DNA from: Streptomyces canus
Lineage (GTDB): Bacteria > Actinomycetota > Actinomycetes > Streptomycetales > Streptomycetaceae
Direction of reading: 5' to 3'
Assembly (NCBI RefSeq): GCF_041435015.1
Contig: NZ_CP107989.1
Span: forward strand, 7,254,001-7,318,000
Length of the DNA stretch: 64,000 nucleotides
The position numbers and the translations under genes are program-made. Shown in pieces: positions 16,433 to 24,775 of the stretch. Numbering within the stretch: the first letter of the stretch is position 1; each line of letters opens with the position of its first letter. Below the pieces are notes generated by a model that was given only the letters and a program-made list of their open reading frames with translations, was not told the origin of the DNA and did no database searches.

Positions 16433-17184
16433 AGGCTCCAGCCGTTCGACGCCTCCGCCTCGCTGACCCCGAGTCCGTTCAGGACCGCGTGGACCAGGTC
16501 GAAGAACACGCTGTTGATCTGCGGCACCCACAGCAGTGCGAACACGAACAGCAGGCCGAAGGGGGCGAAGGGCTCGATCTGGCGCTTGACGTCGTGCGAG
16601 AGCCAGGGCTCGATGATGCCGTAGCCGTCCAGGCCCGGGACCGGCAGGAAGTTCAGGATCGCGGCGGAGATCTGGAGCAGGGCGAGGAAGGCCAGCGCGT
16701 AGCGGAACTCCCGGGGTACGCCGTCGAGGGAGTCCAGCCAGAACGGGGCCGTGCAGGCGATCGCGAACAGGACGTTCGTGAGGGGGCCCGCCGCGGAGAT
16801 CAGGCTGTGCCGCCAGCGGCCGCGGATCCTGTCGCGTTCGATGAACACCGCGCCGCCGGGCAGCCCGATGCCGCCCATGATCACGAAGATGACGGGGAGC
16901 ACGATGCTGAGCAGGGCATGGGTATAGGCGAGAGGGTTGAGGGTCAAGTAGCCCTTCGCCCCTATTGAGATATCGCCACTGTGCAGGGCGGTGCGGGCAT
17001 GCGCGTACTCGTGCAGACAGAGGGACACGATCCAGGCGCCGGTCACGAACAGGAAGACGGCGATGTCCGTCCGCTCGGCGAATCCGGTCCAGGTGGCCCA
17101 GCCCGTCACCGCCGTCACGGCGACGATCCCGATGAAGACCGGGCTGATCCGCCGGTCGCTGTGGCGGGTGGTGGCGGTGGTCAT
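16417..17184 (-). CDS. Site-2 protease family (M50) membrane metalloprotease
   Basis: A 255-residue polytopic membrane protein. The zinc motif HExxH is SLCLHEYAHARTA near residue 52 and the second metal site is in NFLPVPGLDGYG, the NxxPxPxLDG pattern of M50 proteases. About six hydrophobic helices are visible. There is no PDZ domain, so it belongs to the minimal Rhodopseudomonas-type/FtsH-independent branch rather than to RseP. Such proteases cut membrane-spanning regulators, but the target is unknown. The ATG was chosen just before MTTATTRHSDRRISPVFIG, with the first helix directly after. Confidence 0.88.
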   Translation of the reverse strand: MTTATTRHSDRRISPVFIGIVAVTAVTGWATWTGFAERTDIAVFLFVTGAWIVSLCLHEYAHARTALHSGDISIGAKGYLTLNPLAYTHALLSIVLPVIFVIMGGIGLPGGAVFIERDRIRGRWRHSLISAAGPLTNVLFAIACTAPFWLDSLDGVPREFRYALAFLALLQISAAILNFLPVPGLDGYGIIEPWLSHDVKRQIEPFAPFGLLFVFALLWVPQINSVFFDLVHAVLNGLGVSEAEASNGWSLYRFW

Positions 17185-17289
17185 GGGGCTCCCTGGACTG
17201 GACCTGCGCGCGGTGGGACGGCCCGACGGTACCGGGCCCAGGTGAAAACGTCTTGGGGCGGGGCGGAGGTTCCGTGGAAGGGTGGGGAC

Positions 17290-17913
17290 ATGGGGCTGTG
17301 GCATGTGTTCTACGCGGATTGGCAGCTGGAGTGTTGCGGTACGCCGTTCTCGGTGGGGGAGGAGGTGCGCTGGCCGCTGCTGTTCCATGCCGCCGCCGAC
17401 GTCCTCGGGGGCGGCTGGCGGGACCAGCTCACCGAGCTCGCGGGCCCGGTGGAACAGGGCGCCGAGCGGGTGCTGCGGGACCGCAACGGCCTGGTCGTCG
17501 GGGTCGGGGAGAGTGCTGCGGCACCGGGCGGCTCGGACCGGCTCGTCGGGCTGCTCACGGTCGAGACACACGGCGGCCGGCTGCCCGAGGTCCGCGGCCA
17601 GGTGCGGTGCGTGCAGGTCGTGACACAGGAGTACGGCGAGACGGAGCCGGGTTCGAGGACCTGGGAGCCGGTGCCGGGGCGCCGCTCGCTGCGGTCGGTG
17701 GACGCGAGCCCGAAGTGGTTCGCCGGCGGCGGGGACGCGCGGTCCGAGGCGGGGATCGTGGTCACCCTGGAGGTCCCGGACACGGACTCGGCGTTGTCGC
17801 ACACCGTCCGCAGGACCCGGGGCATCCCGCCCGGCTCGCCGCCCGGTACGGAGACCGAGGGCCTGCCGGCCGACGAGCTGGCCGCGCTGCTGGCAGGGCT
17901 GAGCAGGGCGTGA
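17290..17913 (+). CDS. DUF6578-like conserved hypothetical protein
   Basis: A 207-residue soluble protein starting MGLWHVFYADWQLECCGTPF. The opening with a Trp-rich segment, the double Cys and SVGEEVRWPL resembles the actinobacterial family I know as DUF6578. No catalytic motif, signal peptide or membrane helix is seen. The start is a clear ATG after GGGTGGGGAC. It is divergent from the M50 protease and precedes the large SARP-type regulator on the same strand with about 140 bases between them. Confidence 0.72.
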   Translation: MGLWHVFYADWQLECCGTPFSVGEEVRWPLLFHAAADVLGGGWRDQLTELAGPVEQGAERVLRDRNGLVVGVGESAAAPGGSDRLVGLLTVETHGGRLPEVRGQVRCVQVVTQEYGETEPGSRTWEPVPGRRSLRSVDASPKWFAGGGDARSEAGIVVTLEVPDTDSALSHTVRRTRGIPPGSPPGTETEGLPADELAALLAGLSRA

Positions 17914-18015
17914 GTCCGTGGGGCCGCGGCCGCGTGCACTGCGACTGCCCGGACCCGGACCGGCCCCATCCATCCGAGGGCGTACGACCCGTCAACACCC
18001 CGCGAGCGGAACCCC

Positions 18016-18045
18016 GTGACCGGCCCCGACCACACCGGAGACAAT
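18016..18045 (+). promoter_or_regulatory. Promoter of the SARP-type regulator, probably leaderless
   Basis: GTGACC (-35-like) and GACAAT (-10-like) are 18 bases apart, and the GTG start lies six bases after the -10 box. No ribosome binding site is present. This fits the leaderless layout seen elsewhere in the window and supports the GTG at 18052 over the in-frame GTG at 18016. Confidence 0.45.
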
Positions 18046-18051
18046 GCACCC

Positions 18052-21000
18052 GTGCGCTATCGCATCCTCGGCACCACCCAGGCACTCCGTCCCGACGGTA
18101 CGTCCGTCCCGGTCGGCGGCACGCGGCTGCGCGCGCTGCTGACCGTGCTCGCTCTGCGGCCCGGCCGTACCGTCCCCGTGAGCCTTCTCGTGGACGAGGT
18201 GTGGGGTGACGACCCGCCGGCCGACGCGACCGGCGCGCTGCAGGCGCTGGTCGGGCGGCTCAGGCGCGCGCTCGGGGCGGATGCGATCGCCTCGGTGGAG
18301 GGCGGCTACCGGCTGACGGCGGGGCCGGACGACATCGACCTGCACCGTTTCGAGCGGCTCGCCGGCGACGGCATGCGGGCGCTGGCCGACGGTGACCCCG
18401 CGAAGGCGGCCGTGGTCCTGGACGACGCCCTCGCTCTGTGGAGGGGTCCGGCCCTGGCCGATCTGCCCGACCGTACGGCCGAGGCGGCGCGCGCGGCGGC
18501 CCGCCGTCTGGACGCCCTGCGCGCCCGTCACACCGCCGCGCTCGCCCTCGGCCACGCCGACCAGTCCCTCCCCGAACTGACCGCCCTCTGCGACACCCAC
18601 CCCCTCGACGAACCCCTCCAGTCCCTGCGTCTGCGCGCCCTGCGCGACACGGGCCGCACGGCGGAGGCGCTGGCGGCGTACGAGTCCGTACGGCAGATCC
18701 TCGCGGACCAGTTGGGAGCGGACCCGGGCGCCGAACTGCGGGCGTTGCACGGGGAGTTGCTGCGTCCGGAGCCGTCCGCCGCGGACGGCCGGGGCGGACT
18801 GGGCGGCCAGGGCGGAAAGGACAGCCGGGTGTCCGGCGTCGGCTTCGGGCGGAGCGGGGCGACCGGGTCCGGTCAGGAGGGCGGTCGCGGATCCGCCGCC
18901 GACGCCGCTCGTCCGGCCGCCGTTCCCACTCCGCCCTCCGGCAACCTCCGTGCCCGTCTCACCTCCTTCGTCGGCCGGGAAGCCGACATCGATGCCATCC
19001 GCGAGGACCTCGCGGCCGCACGGCTCGTCACGCTGCTCGGGCCGGGCGGGGCCGGCAAGACGCGGCTTTCGCAGGAGGCCGCCGAGGCGGTGGGGGACGT
19101 GGTGCGGGACGGGGTGTGGCTGGCCGAGCTCGCGCCGGTCGACGACCCGGACGCCGTGCCCGAGGCCGTGCTCACCGCCGTCGGTGCCCGCGAGACCGTG
19201 CTGTACGGCGCCGGTGCCGAGGCGATGCGCGCCGCAGGGAGCGAGCGGCTCGACGACCCCGTCGAGCGGCTCGCCGAGCACTGCGGCCGGCGCAGCATGC
19301 TGCTGATCCTCGACAACTGCGAGCACGTGGTCGACGCGGCCGCCCGTCTGACGGAGACGCTCCTGGAGCGCTGTCCCGGGCTGACCGTCCTGGCCACCAG
19401 CCGTGAACCCCTGGGCGTACCGGGGGAGTTGCTGCGGCCCGTGGAGCCACTGCCCGAGCCGGTCGCGCTGCGGCTGTTCGCCGACCGGGGGGCCGCGGCC
19501 CGGCCCGGTTTCCGGGTCGATGGCGACGAGGGGACCGCGGCGGCCTGTGCGGAGATCTGCCGGCGCCTCGACGGGCTGCCCCTCGGTATCGAGCTCGCCG
19601 CCGCCCGGCTGCGGATGCTGACGCCACGTCAGATCGCCGACCGGCTCGACGACCGCTTCCGGCTGCTCACCTCCGGCAGCCGTACCGTGCTGCCCCGCCA
19701 GCAGACCCTGCGGGCCGTCGTCGACTGGTCGTGGGACCTGCTCGACGGCGAGGAACGGGACGTCCTGCGGCGGCTGTCGGTGTTCGCCGGCGGCTGTGAT
19801 CTGGCCGCCGCCGAGGCCGTCTGCGGGCCCGCCGCGCTGGACGCGCTCGGCTCGCTCGTCGACAAGTCGCTTGTGGTGGCCGCTCCTTCGGGGGAGGGCG
19901 AGATGCGCTACCGGCTCCTGGAGACCGTCGCCGAATACGCCGGCGAGCGCCTCGACGAGACGGACGGCTCGCGCGCCGACGCCGAGCGCGCGCACCTGGC
20001 GTACTACCGCGAACTCGCACGCACCACCGACCCGTTGCTGCGCGGACCGAGCCAACTCACCGCCATCGAGCGCCTGGAGCGCGAGTACGAGAACCTCCGC
20101 ACCGCCCTGCGTCGTGCCGTCGCCGACCGCGACGAGCAGGAGGGGCTGTGCCTGGTGCTGTCACTGGCCTGGTACTGGCAGATGCGTGACCTGCGCATCG
20201 AGGCCCGCAACTGGTCCCGCGACGTCCAGGGCCTCGGCCCCGACCCCTTCACCGAGCCGGTCCGCCCCGCCGCGCCGGTGTGGGAGCGCTGCACGGACAC
20301 CCCGCCGCCGTGGACAGGCGAGGTGCTGGAAGAGGCCCGGCGCGGCGCGCACCTCGTCCATCTCGCCTGCATGGACACCGAGTTGGACGCCTGGCAGAAC
20401 CAGCACGCGCAGGCGAAGCTGCGGGCCATCGCCGCCACCTACGAGCCCGGCATGGCGCAGACCTGCCGGATGCCGGGCTCCCTGTGGTTCTTCGCCATCA
20501 TGCTCACCGGGGACATGGAGCGGCTGCGGAAGGTCATCCAGGCGACCGTCGACACCTGCCGGGCCACCCCGGGCTACGACTGGGAGCTCGCCGCGGCCCT
20601 CCAGTGGCGGGCCAACCTGCTCGCCAACCGCTCCGACTGGGCCGGCGACGCCATCCAGGACGCCGAGGAGGCGCTGGAGATCTACGAGCGGATCGGCGAT
20701 CTGTGGGGCACCGCCGAAGCGCTCTCCGCACGTGCCGAAGCCCATGAGCGCAAGGGCGAGTGGCGTGCGGCCGCCGACGACTACGAGAGCGCGATCGAGC
20801 GGGCCGAACAACTCGGCGCCCGCGCCCAGAAGTCCGTGCTCAACGCCCGGCTGGGCAGCGTGCTGCTGGAGACCGGGGAGGCCGAGCGCGGCGAACTGCT
20901 GCTGCGCGAGGTGATCGCCGACCAGGACGGCGCCCGCAACGAGGCGATGCCCGCCTCCCGGATGTTCCTCGCGGGCCGGCTCGGCCTGACCGGCCGGATT

Positions 21001-21453
21001 CCCGAGGCGCGCGAGCAACTGCGGCTGCTGCGTGAGCAGTTCGGCATCGCCCACTTCGTCATCTTCGACGCCTTCATCCTCGGCTCGGAGGCCTGGCTGG
21101 AGGCGATCGACGGCTGCTACGAGGAGTGCCTGACGCTGACCCGCCGGGCGCTGGAGAAGTCCGAGGACCCGCTGGCCCTGACTATCGCCCCGCACATGCG
21201 CACCATGTACCTGCACACCGCCGGGCTCGCCCTCGCCGGGGCCGACGGCGGCGCCCGTGCCCGCGACGGAGCCCGCTGCCTCGGGGTCGGGGACGCGCTG
21301 CTGCCGCGCAACCATGTCCCGACGACCGTTGAGCGGACCGTGCGGGGCGACGCCGAGCGGGAGTTGCGCGCGGTGCTCGGCGACGCGGCCTACGAGTCGG
21401 CGTACGCGGAGGGCGACGGCCTCTCCCCGCAGGAGGCCGCCGCCCTGGTGTGA
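18052..21453 (+). CDS. AfsR/SARP-type large transcriptional regulator (BTAD, NB-ARC, TPR)
   Basis: A 1133-residue multidomain regulator. Residues ~1-90 form the OmpR-like winged helix of SARP proteins (RYRILGTTQAL... LRALLTVLALRPG... LVDEVWGDDPP). Residues ~95-240 are the all-helical BTAD domain. After a low-complexity Gly-rich linker comes an NB-ARC-type ATPase with Walker A GPGGAGKTRL and Walker B LLILDNCEHVV, the LATSREPLG sensor motif and LPLGIELAAARL. The C-terminal third carries TPR-like helices. AfsR-type proteins activate antibiotic or export genes by binding direct repeats upstream of the -10 box. The gene converges with drrBA, and a heptamer repeat array in front of drrA is a plausible target. 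Length and domain order match AfsR-like members. Confidence 0.93.
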   Translation: MRYRILGTTQALRPDGTSVPVGGTRLRALLTVLALRPGRTVPVSLLVDEVWGDDPPADATGALQALVGRLRRALGADAIASVEGGYRLTAGPDDIDLHRFERLAGDGMRALADGDPAKAAVVLDDALALWRGPALADLPDRTAEAARAAARRLDALRARHTAALALGHADQSLPELTALCDTHPLDEPLQSLRLRALRDTGRTAEALAAYESVRQILADQLGADPGAELRALHGELLRPEPSAADGRGGLGGQGGKDSRVSGVGFGRSGATGSGQEGGRGSAADAARPAAVPTPPSGNLRARLTSFVGREADIDAIREDLAAARLVTLLGPGGAGKTRLSQEAAEAVGDVVRDGVWLAELAPVDDPDAVPEAVLTAVGARETVLYGAGAEAMRAAGSERLDDPVERLAEHCGRRSMLLILDNCEHVVDAAARLTETLLERCPGLTVLATSREPLGVPGELLRPVEPLPEPVALRLFADRGAAARPGFRVDGDEGTAAACAEICRRLDGLPLGIELAAARLRMLTPRQIADRLDDRFRLLTSGSRTVLPRQQTLRAVVDWSWDLLDGEERDVLRRLSVFAGGCDLAAAEAVCGPAALDALGSLVDKSLVVAAPSGEGEMRYRLLETVAEYAGERLDETDGSRADAERAHLAYYRELARTTDPLLRGPSQLTAIERLEREYENLRTALRRAVADRDEQEGLCLVLSLAWYWQMRDLRIEARNWSRDVQGLGPDPFTEPVRPAAPVWERCTDTPPPWTGEVLEEARRGAHLVHLACMDTELDAWQNQHAQAKLRAIAATYEPGMAQTCRMPGSLWFFAIMLTGDMERLRKVIQATVDTCRATPGYDWELAAALQWRANLLANRSDWAGDAIQDAEEALEIYERIGDLWGTAEALSARAEAHERKGEWRAAADDYESAIERAEQLGARAQKSVLNARLGSVLLETGEAERGELLLREVIADQDGARNEAMPASRMFLAGRLGLTGRIPEAREQLRLLREQFGIAHFVIFDAFILGSEAWLEAIDGCYEECLTLTRRALEKSEDPLALTIAPHMRTMYLHTAGLALAGADGGARARDGARCLGVGDALLPRNHVPTTVERTVRGDAERELRAVLGDAAYESAYAEGDGLSPQEAAALV

Positions 21454-21472
21454 CGCGCACCGACGCCGAACG

Positions 21473-22288
21473 TCAGTTCTTCGTACGGAACTTGTGAATC
21501 GCGTACGGTGCCGCCACCGCCGTGATCGCCGCCGACCAGCCGAGCGTCACCCACAGGTCGTGGGCGACCGGGCCGCCCACCATCAGCCCGCGGGCCGCGT
21601 CGGCGAGCGTGGACAGCGGGTTGTAGTCGGTGAAGTGCTGGAGCCAGCCTGGCATCGAGTTCGTCGGCGCGAAGATCGAGGAGCCGAACTGGAGCGGGAA
21701 CAGCACCAGGAAGCCCATCGCCTGCACGGACTGCGCGTTCTTCAGGATCACGCCCAGGGTGAGGAACACCCACATGATCGAGGAGGCGAACACGGCCGAC
21801 AGGCCGACCGCCGCGAACAGCCCGGCCCAGTGATGGATGTCGAAGCCGACCAGGACGGCGACGATCATCAGCACGGTGGTCGCGAACAGCATCCGCAGCA
21901 GTTCCACGTAGATCTTGGCGAACAGCACCGAGCCGCGCCCGATCGGCAGGGACCGGAAGCGGTCCATGACACCGGAGTTGAAGTCCTGGCTGAAGCCGGT
22001 GCCCACGCCCTGGGACAGGGTCATGCTCATCATCGCGATCATGCCCGGGATGACGTACTGGACGTATCCGTCCTGCCCGCCGCCCAGGGCCTGTCCGATC
22101 GAGCCGCCGAAGACGAAGACGAACAGCAGGGTGAAGACGACCGGCATCAGTATGGCGTCGAACATCGACTCCGGGTCCTGCCGGATCCACAGCAGGTTGC
22201 GGCGGATGAGGGCGCCGGTGTGCCGGAGATGCCCGCGCAGCGGGATCCGGGCGTCGGCGTCGATCGTGGTGGCGGTTGCGGCGCTCAT
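21473..22288 (-). CDS. ABC-2 type transporter permease, DrrB-like
   Basis: A 271-residue membrane subunit of a drug exporter. Six hydrophobic segments typical of ABC-2 permeases can be followed, and the conserved region SSIFAPTNSMPGWLQHFTDYNP near residue 200 is the family signature of DrrB (daunorubicin resistance) permeases. The start ATG overlaps the stop of the ATPase gene by four bases (ATGA), showing translational coupling. The substrate is unknown; homologues export antibiotics or lipids. Confidence 0.92.
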   Translation of the reverse strand: MSAATATTIDADARIPLRGHLRHTGALIRRNLLWIRQDPESMFDAILMPVVFTLLFVFVFGGSIGQALGGGQDGYVQYVIPGMIAMMSMTLSQGVGTGFSQDFNSGVMDRFRSLPIGRGSVLFAKIYVELLRMLFATTVLMIVAVLVGFDIHHWAGLFAAVGLSAVFASSIMWVFLTLGVILKNAQSVQAMGFLVLFPLQFGSSIFAPTNSMPGWLQHFTDYNPLSTLADAARGLMVGGPVAHDLWVTLGWSAAITAVAAPYAIHKFRTKN

Positions 22289-23310
22289 ACGGCGACCTCC
22301 TCGCGGGTGTCGGTGGGGACGGTGTCCTGCGGGGCACTGGCGCGGTGGCCGGTGAGGGACAGGAACACCTCGTCCAGGCTGGGCAGTTCGGTCGTGATGG
22401 AGGAGAGGGTGATGCCACGCGCGGTGACCGCGCCGACCACGGCGGTCAGCTGCTCGTCGCTGAGGATCGGGACGATGACGGTGGCGCTCTCGGTGTCCAC
22501 GGTGGAGGTGGCGAGCCCGGTGATGCCGAGCTCGTCGATCCAGCCGGCGAGCGGCTGCAGCTGCAGCGGGTCGACGGGCCGTACCCGCAGCGAGCGCCCG
22601 CCGACCTTCGCCTTGAGCTCCTCGATGGCGCCGTCGGCGATGACCTTGCCGTGATCCACCACGGTCAGCTCGGAGGCGAGCTGCTCGGCCTCCTCCATGT
22701 ACTGGGTGGTCAGCAGGACGGTGACCCCGTCCCCGACCATCCGCTTGACCTCGGCCCACACCTCGTTGCGGGTGCGCGGGTCGAGACCGGTGGTCGGCTC
22801 GTCCAGAAAGAGCACCTGGGGCCGGCCGATCATCGAGGCGGCGAGGTCGAGCCGGCGCCGCATACCGCCGGAGTAGGTACTCGCCGGCCGCTTCGCCGCG
22901 TCCGTGAGCGAGAAGCGCTCCAGCAGTTCGTCGGCCCGGGTGCGGGCCTCCTTACGGGGCAGGTCGAGCAGCCGCCCGATCATGTAGAGGTTCTCCCAGC
23001 CCGGCAGCTTCTCGTCCACCGAGGCGTACTGCCCGGTGAGCCCGATGACCCGCCGCAGCTGACGGGGCTGCCGTACGGCGTCGTACCCGGCGACGGTGGC
23101 GTGCCCGGCGTCCGGGGAGAGGAGGGTGGACAGAATGCGTACGAGGGTGGTCTTGCCGGCGCCGTTCGGCCCGAGCACACCCATCACGGTGCCCTCGCGC
23201 ACGTCCAGGTCGACGCCGTCCAGCGCCTTCGTCTCGCCGTAGTGCTTCACCAGCCCCCGCACGGAAACGGCGGAGTCCCCGCTCTTGGGGTTCTTGTCGA
23301 TTCGCGTCAT
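22285..23310 (-). CDS. ABC transporter ATP-binding protein, DrrA-like
   Basis: A 341-residue ATPase of the daunorubicin-resistance family. Walker A is GPNGAGKTTL, the ABC signature is YSGGMRRRLDLA and Walker B is VLFLDEPTTGLDP, with the family motif LTGQYASVDEKLPG in the Q loop region. The C-terminal ~100 residues with a ITTELPSLDEVFLSLTG segment are the DrrA-specific extension that interacts with the permease. It is the first gene of the drrAB pair. The upstream region (to 23410) carries a tandem heptamer array and no other gene. Confidence 0.94.
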   Translation of the reverse strand: MTRIDKNPKSGDSAVSVRGLVKHYGETKALDGVDLDVREGTVMGVLGPNGAGKTTLVRILSTLLSPDAGHATVAGYDAVRQPRQLRRVIGLTGQYASVDEKLPGWENLYMIGRLLDLPRKEARTRADELLERFSLTDAAKRPASTYSGGMRRRLDLAASMIGRPQVLFLDEPTTGLDPRTRNEVWAEVKRMVGDGVTVLLTTQYMEEAEQLASELTVVDHGKVIADGAIEELKAKVGGRSLRVRPVDPLQLQPLAGWIDELGITGLATSTVDTESATVIVPILSDEQLTAVVGAVTARGITLSSITTELPSLDEVFLSLTGHRASAPQDTVPTDTREEVAV

Positions 23311-23332
23311 ACCGAGGACGGTGCCAGCCCCC

Positions 23333-23382
23333 ACCGACAAACCACCGACAGGCCGCCTACACGGGCCTACAGGACGCCGACA
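23333..23382 (-). promoter_or_regulatory. Five tandem heptamers at about 11-base spacing (SARP-type operator array)
   Basis: Read toward drrA the heptamers are TGTCGGC, TGTAGGC, TGTAGGC, TGTCGGT and TGTCGGT, starting 11, 10, 11 and 11 bases apart. SARP/AfsR-family activators are known to bind direct heptamers separated by about one helical turn just upstream of the -10 box. The last heptamer ends 23 bases before the drrA ATG. A second direct repeat (two copies of TTTTGCTCTGTC) lies just upstream. That the neighbouring AfsR-like protein is the binder is inferred. Confidence 0.65.
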
Positions 23383-23404
23383 GAGCAAAAGAGACAGAGC
23401 AAAA

Positions 23405-23433
23405 AAGGAGGCGCCCGGCGTGCACCGGGCGCC
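23405..23433 (-). terminator. Rho-independent terminator of the CmlR-like MFS gene
   Basis: GGCGCCCGG pairs perfectly with CCGGGCGCC around a six-base loop, and on the minus strand is followed by a TTTTTT tract. It lies 20 bases after the stop of the MFS gene and insulates it from drrA. Confidence 0.85.
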
Positions 23434-23453
23434 CCTTCGCGTCGTACGACCGC

Positions 23454-24674
23454 TCAGTACCGTACGGCTTCCGCCTGCTCCGGCAGATGGGTCGCGACCA
23501 CACGCTCCCGCCCGGGCGACACGTCCACGCGCCGCCGGTCCACGACCGCGGCCACCGCGGCGACCCCGAGGCCGAGCACGGCCAGGGCCGCACCCGTCAG
23601 CGCCGGGGACGTCGCGCCGAGGCCCGCGGCCAGGGCGAGGCCGCCGATCCAGGCGCCGCCGGCGTTGGCCAGGTTGAAGGCGGCCTGGTTGGCGGAGGAG
23701 GCCAGGGAGGGGGCGGCCGAGGCCTTCTCCATGACCATCAGCTGGAGCGGGGAGCCGGTCACGAAGGCCGCCGTGCCCAGCAGCACGACCGCCACCGCCG
23801 CGCTCCACTGCGCCGACATGAGTACCGGGAACAGGGCCAGGACCACGATCAGCGAGGTCAGGCCGCCGAACAGGGTGCCGCGCAGCGAGTGGTCGGCGAG
23901 CCGTCCGCCGACCAGGTTGCCCGCCGTCGCGCCCACGCCGAACAGTGCGAGCAGCAGCGTCACGCTGGAGTCGGCGTAGCCGGCGGAGTCCGTGAGCATC
24001 GGCGTGATGTAGCTGTACGCGGAGAACAGCGCGCCGAAGCCCGCGACCGTCGTGCCGAGCGCCAGCCAGACGGGCACCGACTTCAGGGCGACCAGTTCGC
24101 GGCGCAGGCCCACCGCGGGGGCGTGCGCGTGGTCGTGCGGGATGAGGAGCGCCAGCGAGGCTATCGCCGCCAGGCCGATCGCGCTGACGCCGAGGAAGGT
24201 CGCCCGCCAGCCCAGGTGCTGGCCCATGAGCGTGGCGACGGGCACGCCCGCGATGTTGGCGAGGGTCAGGCCGAGGAACATCAGGGACACCGAGCGGGCC
24301 TTGCGCTCCGGCGCCACCATGCCGGTGGCGACGACCGCGCCCACCCCGAAGAAGGCACCGTGCGGCAGTCCGCTCAGGAAGCGGGCCGCGAGCAGCCAGT
24401 GTTCGCCGGGGGCGAGGGCGGAGAGCGCGTTGCCGGCCACGAACAGGCCCATCAGGCCGATGAGGACCTTGCGACGGGACATCCGGGCGGTGACCGCGGC
24501 GAGCAGCGGGGCGCCGATCACCACGCCCAGCGCGTACGCCGAGACCAGATGACCGGCGGTGGGGATCGAGATGCCGAGGTCGCTTGCGACGTCGGGCAGC
24601 AGGCCCATCATCACGAATTCGGTGGTGCCGAGACCAAAGGCGCCGACGGCCAGTGCGAGCAGGGCCAAGGGCAT
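23454..24674 (-). CDS. MFS efflux transporter, DHA1 AraJ/CmlR-like
   Basis: A 406-residue 12-helix exporter. TM1 reads LALAVGAFGLGTTEFVMMGLLP and is followed by LLPDVASDLGISIPTAGHLVSAYALGV-type sequence, typical of the AraJ/CmlR/PbuE branch (chloramphenicol or purine/sugar efflux). Motif A appears as AAVTARMSRRKVLIG, and a LSGLPHGAFFGVGAVV segment in TM4 is characteristic. The start is ATG directly at TM1, with GAGCC upstream as a weak ribosome binding site. An inverted repeat lies in its promoter region. The regulator gene is not adjacent, so the signal it responds to is unknown. Confidence 0.9.
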   Translation of the reverse strand: MPLALLALAVGAFGLGTTEFVMMGLLPDVASDLGISIPTAGHLVSAYALGVVIGAPLLAAVTARMSRRKVLIGLMGLFVAGNALSALAPGEHWLLAARFLSGLPHGAFFGVGAVVATGMVAPERKARSVSLMFLGLTLANIAGVPVATLMGQHLGWRATFLGVSAIGLAAIASLALLIPHDHAHAPAVGLRRELVALKSVPVWLALGTTVAGFGALFSAYSYITPMLTDSAGYADSSVTLLLALFGVGATAGNLVGGRLADHSLRGTLFGGLTSLIVVLALFPVLMSAQWSAAVAVVLLGTAAFVTGSPLQLMVMEKASAAPSLASSANQAAFNLANAGGAWIGGLALAAGLGATSPALTGAALAVLGLGVAAVAAVVDRRRVDVSPGRERVVATHLPEQAEAVRY

Positions 24675-24704
24675 GAAGAGCCGAGCCTTTCAGGGGAGAG
24701 CGGA

Positions 24705-24736
24705 GTTCCGTACGCGTGTATGTTCAAGTACGGAAC
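24705..24736 (-). promoter_or_regulatory. Inverted repeat in the promoter of the CmlR-like MFS gene
   Basis: Perfect arms GTTCCGTAC and GTACGGAAC are 14 bases apart, 31 bases upstream of the MFS start. The spacing of 23 bases between arm centres, about two helical turns, fits a dimeric winged-helix or TetR-type repressor. The binder is unknown. Confidence 0.5.
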
Positions 24737-24775
24737 AAACCTGCCCGGGCCCGGTATTCCAGGGGCTGCCGTGGG

